Positions 61,499-64,000 of a stretch of DNA of 64,000 nt are shown here, in pieces. The notes under the pieces were generated by a model, which ran no database searches, had not been told where the DNA came from, and saw nothing but the letters and a program-made list of their open reading frames with translations. The DNA comes from Dasania marina DSM 21967 (GTDB lineage: Bacteria; Pseudomonadota; Gammaproteobacteria; Pseudomonadales; Dasaniaceae). Each line of letters begins with the position of its first letter. The first letter of the stretch is position 1. The translations under genes and the position numbers were made by a program. Location: contig NZ_KB891586.1 in the NCBI RefSeq assembly GCF_000373485.1, positions 442,755 to 506,754 on the forward strand, given 5' to 3'.

Positions 61499-62194
61499 TT
61501 AAAAAGGCCACCATTTAGAATTGAAGAAGCGGTTACCCCAGCCCTGCTTACTGGCATCAGCAAAATCGCCAGTGCCACTATAGGTAATGCGGGCATCGGC
61601 TAATTTGGTAGATGACACGGTATTATTAGGGCTTATATCTTCTTGCCGTACCAAGCCCTTAACCCGTATAAATTCCTCACCATTGGTCAAGGTCATCCAT
61701 TTTTCACCGCGCACGGCCAACAAACCATTGGGTAAAACATCCGACACAGTGACGGTAATACTGCCTTGTAAACGATTACTTTGATCGCTTTCAGCATCAC
61801 CTTTAAATTCTCTATCTTGAGTGACGCCAGCTGACAAAATCTCGTCACCGTTATAGGTGATATTGCGGCCAAATAAAGTGCCAGCATTAAACGCCATATC
61901 ACTTTCTTTTTTAATTTCAGTTTCACTTTTTTTAGAAGAAGAGGTGCGCTCATCCAATAATATAGTCAACACATCACCTACTCTGGCAGCACGCTTATCA
62001 CTAAACAACGAGCCTCTATAACCTGCTTGATAAAGGCTGCCACTGCTAGTAACGACGTGCGCATGTTGGTTGTTTCCCAGCACTGGCGCATACGCCGGAT
62101 CATTGGGCTGAGGGTCCGCCGCTATACAGGCTGTTAGGCTTAATGCCAACAAACTATAAACAGCCACCTTAGTACCTACACCATAACTCAACAT
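61499..62194 (-). CDS. flgH: L-ring lipoprotein FlgH
   Basis: 231 residues from ATG 62194 with AAGGTG upstream. Signal peptide with lipobox LTAC (Cys23). GSLYQAGYRGSLFSDKRAARVGDVLTILLDE, NRLQGSITVTVSDVLPNGLLAVRGEKWMTLTNGEEFIRVKGLVR, and the terminal WGNRFFNSKWWPF are typical. Outer-membrane bushing of the flagellar rod. Confidence 0.95.
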   Translation of the reverse strand: MLSYGVGTKVAVYSLLALSLTACIAADPQPNDPAYAPVLGNNQHAHVVTSSGSLYQAGYRGSLFSDKRAARVGDVLTILLDERTSSSKKSETEIKKESDMAFNAGTLFGRNITYNGDEILSAGVTQDREFKGDAESDQSNRLQGSITVTVSDVLPNGLLAVRGEKWMTLTNGEEFIRVKGLVRQEDISPNNTVSSTKLADARITYSGTGDFADASKQGWGNRFFNSKWWPF

Positions 62195-62220
62195 GTTTAA
62201 CACCTTATTTACTAACGCTG

Positions 62221-63006
62221 CTATAAGTTTTGCGAAACAAACTGCAACATTTGATCGGCCGTAGAAATCACTTTTGAGTTCATTTCATAAGTACGCTGCG
62301 TGGTTATCATATTAACCAGCTCTTCCACGGTATCGACATTAGAATTTTCTAAAGCGCCTTGCTCGATACTACCTATTCCGTCTTCACCAGGGGTTCCGGC
62401 TGTAGGTGCACCACTAGCGCTGGTTTCCAAATACAAATTGGTACCTATAGCCTGCAAGCCCGCTGGGTTAATAAAGTTAGTCACGGTTAGCGTACCCAAA
62501 CCTTGCACACCGGTCTGACCAAATACGGTAGCTTCAACAATGCCATCACTGCCTACCGTGACACTCTGCGCATTATCGGGGATAGTAATGCCCGGCTGTA
62601 AGGGATAGCCGCGTGCATTAACAATGTCGCCATTGGCATTAACTTGAAATTGACCATTACGGGTATAACCAGGGCTACCATCAGGTAACAGCACCTCAAA
62701 AAAACCGCGGCCGACTATAGCCAAGTCCAAAGGCTGTTCAGTAATTTCTACACTGCCGCTGGTAAATTCTTTGGTAGTACCTATAACGCGGACACCGGTA
62801 CCAATTTGCACACCGGATGGCAGCTGCGTGCTTTCGGATGATTGCGCACCGGGCTGGCGCCTAATTTGGTATAACAAATCCTCAAATACCACAGAGTCGC
62901 GTTTGAAGCCCACTGTCGCCGCGTTAGCTAAATTATTTGAAATTGCTGACAAGCGTGTATCTTGCGCACTTAACCCGGTTTTACTAATCCATAATGCCTG
63001 AATCAT
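62221..63006 (-). CDS. flgG: Distal rod protein FlgG
   Basis: 261 residues. ALWISKTGLSAQDTRLSAISNNLANAATVGFKRDSVVFEDLLYQ at the N-terminus, GYTRNGQFQVNANGDIVNARGYPLQPGI, and C-terminal GALENSNVDTVEELVNMITTQRTYEMNSKVISTADQML. Normal length. It lies 66 bases after the flgF remnant and is downstream of the IS insertion, so its expression may be reduced. Confidence 0.96.
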   Translation of the reverse strand: MIQALWISKTGLSAQDTRLSAISNNLANAATVGFKRDSVVFEDLLYQIRRQPGAQSSESTQLPSGVQIGTGVRVIGTTKEFTSGSVEITEQPLDLAIVGRGFFEVLLPDGSPGYTRNGQFQVNANGDIVNARGYPLQPGITIPDNAQSVTVGSDGIVEATVFGQTGVQGLGTLTVTNFINPAGLQAIGTNLYLETSASGAPTAGTPGEDGIGSIEQGALENSNVDTVEELVNMITTQRTYEMNSKVISTADQMLQFVSQNL

Positions 63007-63072
63007 ACTGCACCTCTATAACGGTTTAACGCCTAACTATTTTTTGTAGGCATTACCATGAAACATTAATAA

Positions 63073-63740
63073 TTAACTGCTCTTTAATAAACTGGTGGCC
63101 GCCTGGCTATTTTCATCCACGGTTTTCATCAGCTTAATATTAATTTCGTATTGTCTGGCCATGGCCATAATTTGCGTCAACTCGTCGACGGTATCGACAT
63201 TACTACCTTCCAAAAACCCGGACTGTACTCTCACTCTGGGATCGGGTTGCTCTTCTTGACCGTCCTTGCGGCTGACTAAACCATCCAGCCCTTTTTGTAA
63301 ATCTTCATAATTTGGGCGTACCAACTTAATTCTATCGACTATCGCTAGCACCCCTGCCGCCTGCCCTTCCGGCTGTATGGTAATGGTGCCGTCGGCACCT
63401 AAGGTAAGCTTGTCAAAAGGCGGTATGGAGATAGGGCCGCCGTCACCCATTACCGGCAAATTATTGCCGGTAAGCAATTGTCCGGTAGGGCTTAACCGCA
63501 ACGAACCGCCACGAGTAAACGCCTCACGGCCATCTTGTGCCTGCACGGCTAACCAACCATCGGTGTCTACAGCCACATCTAAATCCCTGCCGGTGTCTAT
63601 TAAGGCACCGTGGTTAAAATTGGTACCAGGGCTTTCTGTCATGGCATAGGCCCGAGTACTGTGGCCATCACCGTAGTACACGCCCATAGAGCGGGCCTGA
63701 GCAAAATCAGCTTGGAAACCCGTGGTATTGGCGTTGAGGC
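63073..63740 (-). pseudogene. flgF: Proximal rod protein gene flgF, 5' end removed by an IS
   Basis: The frame encodes NTTGFQADFAQARSM onward through to the C-terminal VDTVDELTQIMAMARQYEINIKLMKTVDENSQAATSLL, a full FlgF from about residue 30 to its end. Upstream of the LNANTTGF point (near 63740) all similarity to the expected FlgF start (ANNLAN...) stops and an insertion sequence begins. The frame stays open into the IS to 63906 but that part is not FlgF. Without its N-terminal D0 helix the product cannot build the rod. Confidence 0.88.
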
Positions 63741-64000
63741 TGTAGAAAAACTTAATATTCTCGGTGTTTTTTGATAAAATACGGCATCTACACGGAGAGT
63801 CTACATGCCAAATTTCAAATCCTACGATTACAACCAAACAGCCATGGTTGTTATTAACTTCGAAGAGCAGCTTCAGCCCAATACCTTCGAATATACACTT
63901 CATCATCTCATCAGCAACCGCCTTGATTTATCTGCCTTCAACGACAAATATAAAAACGATAAAGGCGGCCGATCAGCCTACGACCCAGCGGTACTGTTAA
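63738..64000 (+). mobile_element. Insertion sequence (probable IS1182 family), left end, runs off window
   Basis: Begins near CTGTAGAAAAACTTAATATT, which has the look of an IS terminal repeat, directly at the break in flgF. An outward-reading promoter is present (TTAATA, 17 bases, TAAAAT at 63752-63780) followed by GGAG and the transposase ATG. The exact end and target duplication cannot be set without the other side. Confidence 0.8.
63805..64000 (+). CDS. Transposase, N-terminal part (DUF772/IS1182-like)
   Basis: 65 residues to the window edge, starting MPNFKSYDYNQTAMVVINFE. LQPNTFEYTLHHLISNRLDLS, then YKNDKGGRSAYDPAVLL matches the N-terminal domain of IS1182-type transposases as I know them. 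GGAG lies eight bases before the ATG. It is transcribed against flgF. The family name is from motif memory, not a search. Confidence 0.8.
   Translation, partial: MPNFKSYDYNQTAMVVINFEEQLQPNTFEYTLHHLISNRLDLSAFNDKYKNDKGGRSAYDPAVLL

Noticed and set aside
63764..64000. Open frame of 78 codons overlapping the IS transposase
   Set aside because: It is out of frame with the transposase that has a good SD and recognisable motif; its product has no known features.

Overview
The window looks like chromosome of a free-living, probably marine gammaproteobacterium with a polar flagellum. The evidence is the FleQ / FleS-FleR regulators, an flgFGHIJKL operon, FlaG-FliD-FliS around the flagellins, and a LiuR-controlled leucine/isovalerate operon. 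Moderate GC and frequent TAG stops fit a Cellvibrionales/Pseudomonadales-type genome. This placement is inference; no rRNA is present.

Layout. (1) 0-8 kb: the end of a thiolase, a solute-binding protein, then liuR-liuA-liuB-liuC-liuE plus a second crotonase. The biotin-carrying subunit gene liuD is missing from the place it usually occupies, and the intergenic gaps are filled with repeats. (2) 8-13.5 kb: housekeeping and orphan genes (DUF3313 lipoprotein, RhlE-type helicase, cold-shock protein, an unrecognised membrane protein, a lysozyme-like protein). (3) 13.6-20.4 kb: fleR, fleS, fleQ and a REC-PAS-GGDEF-EAL protein. (4) 20.5-50.4 kb: a roughly 30 kb flagellin/surface glycan island in several transcription blocks. 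It holds two Maf (DUF115) glycosyltransferases, a DUF4910 protein, a formyltransferase, an SpsF-PseG fusion, a GH57-like protein, an ATP-grasp ligase, a DXS-like enzyme with an alcohol dehydrogenase, and a 16-gene leftward operon from pseB to a GT2 gene. That operon contains a CDP-sugar set, a split transketolase, radical SAM, methyltransferases and a short NeuB homologue. (5) 50.6-64 kb: fliS, two short flagellins, flaG, fliD, two small chaperone-like genes, and flgLKJIHG followed by flgF.

How it works together. FleQ and FleSR would act with sigma-54. I read sigma-54 -24/-12 elements before fleS and before pseB, so the glycan operon may be wired into the flagellar cascade. Sigma-28 promoters with exact 11-nt spacing precede both flagellins and the small gene pair at 55.66 kb. 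The glycan island would make one or more unusual nucleotide-activated sugars, placed on flagellin by the Maf proteins.

Main oddities: flgF is cut by an insertion sequence that runs off the right edge, which should impair rod assembly and may be polar on flgG-flgL. liuC is bracketed by near-identical inverted repeats of about 62 bp. The glycan island uses two different thiamine-diphosphate enzymes not normally seen together in pseudaminic acid loci, suggesting a branched or deoxy-ketose-derived sugar that I cannot name. All functional calls come from reading motifs; no database search was run.
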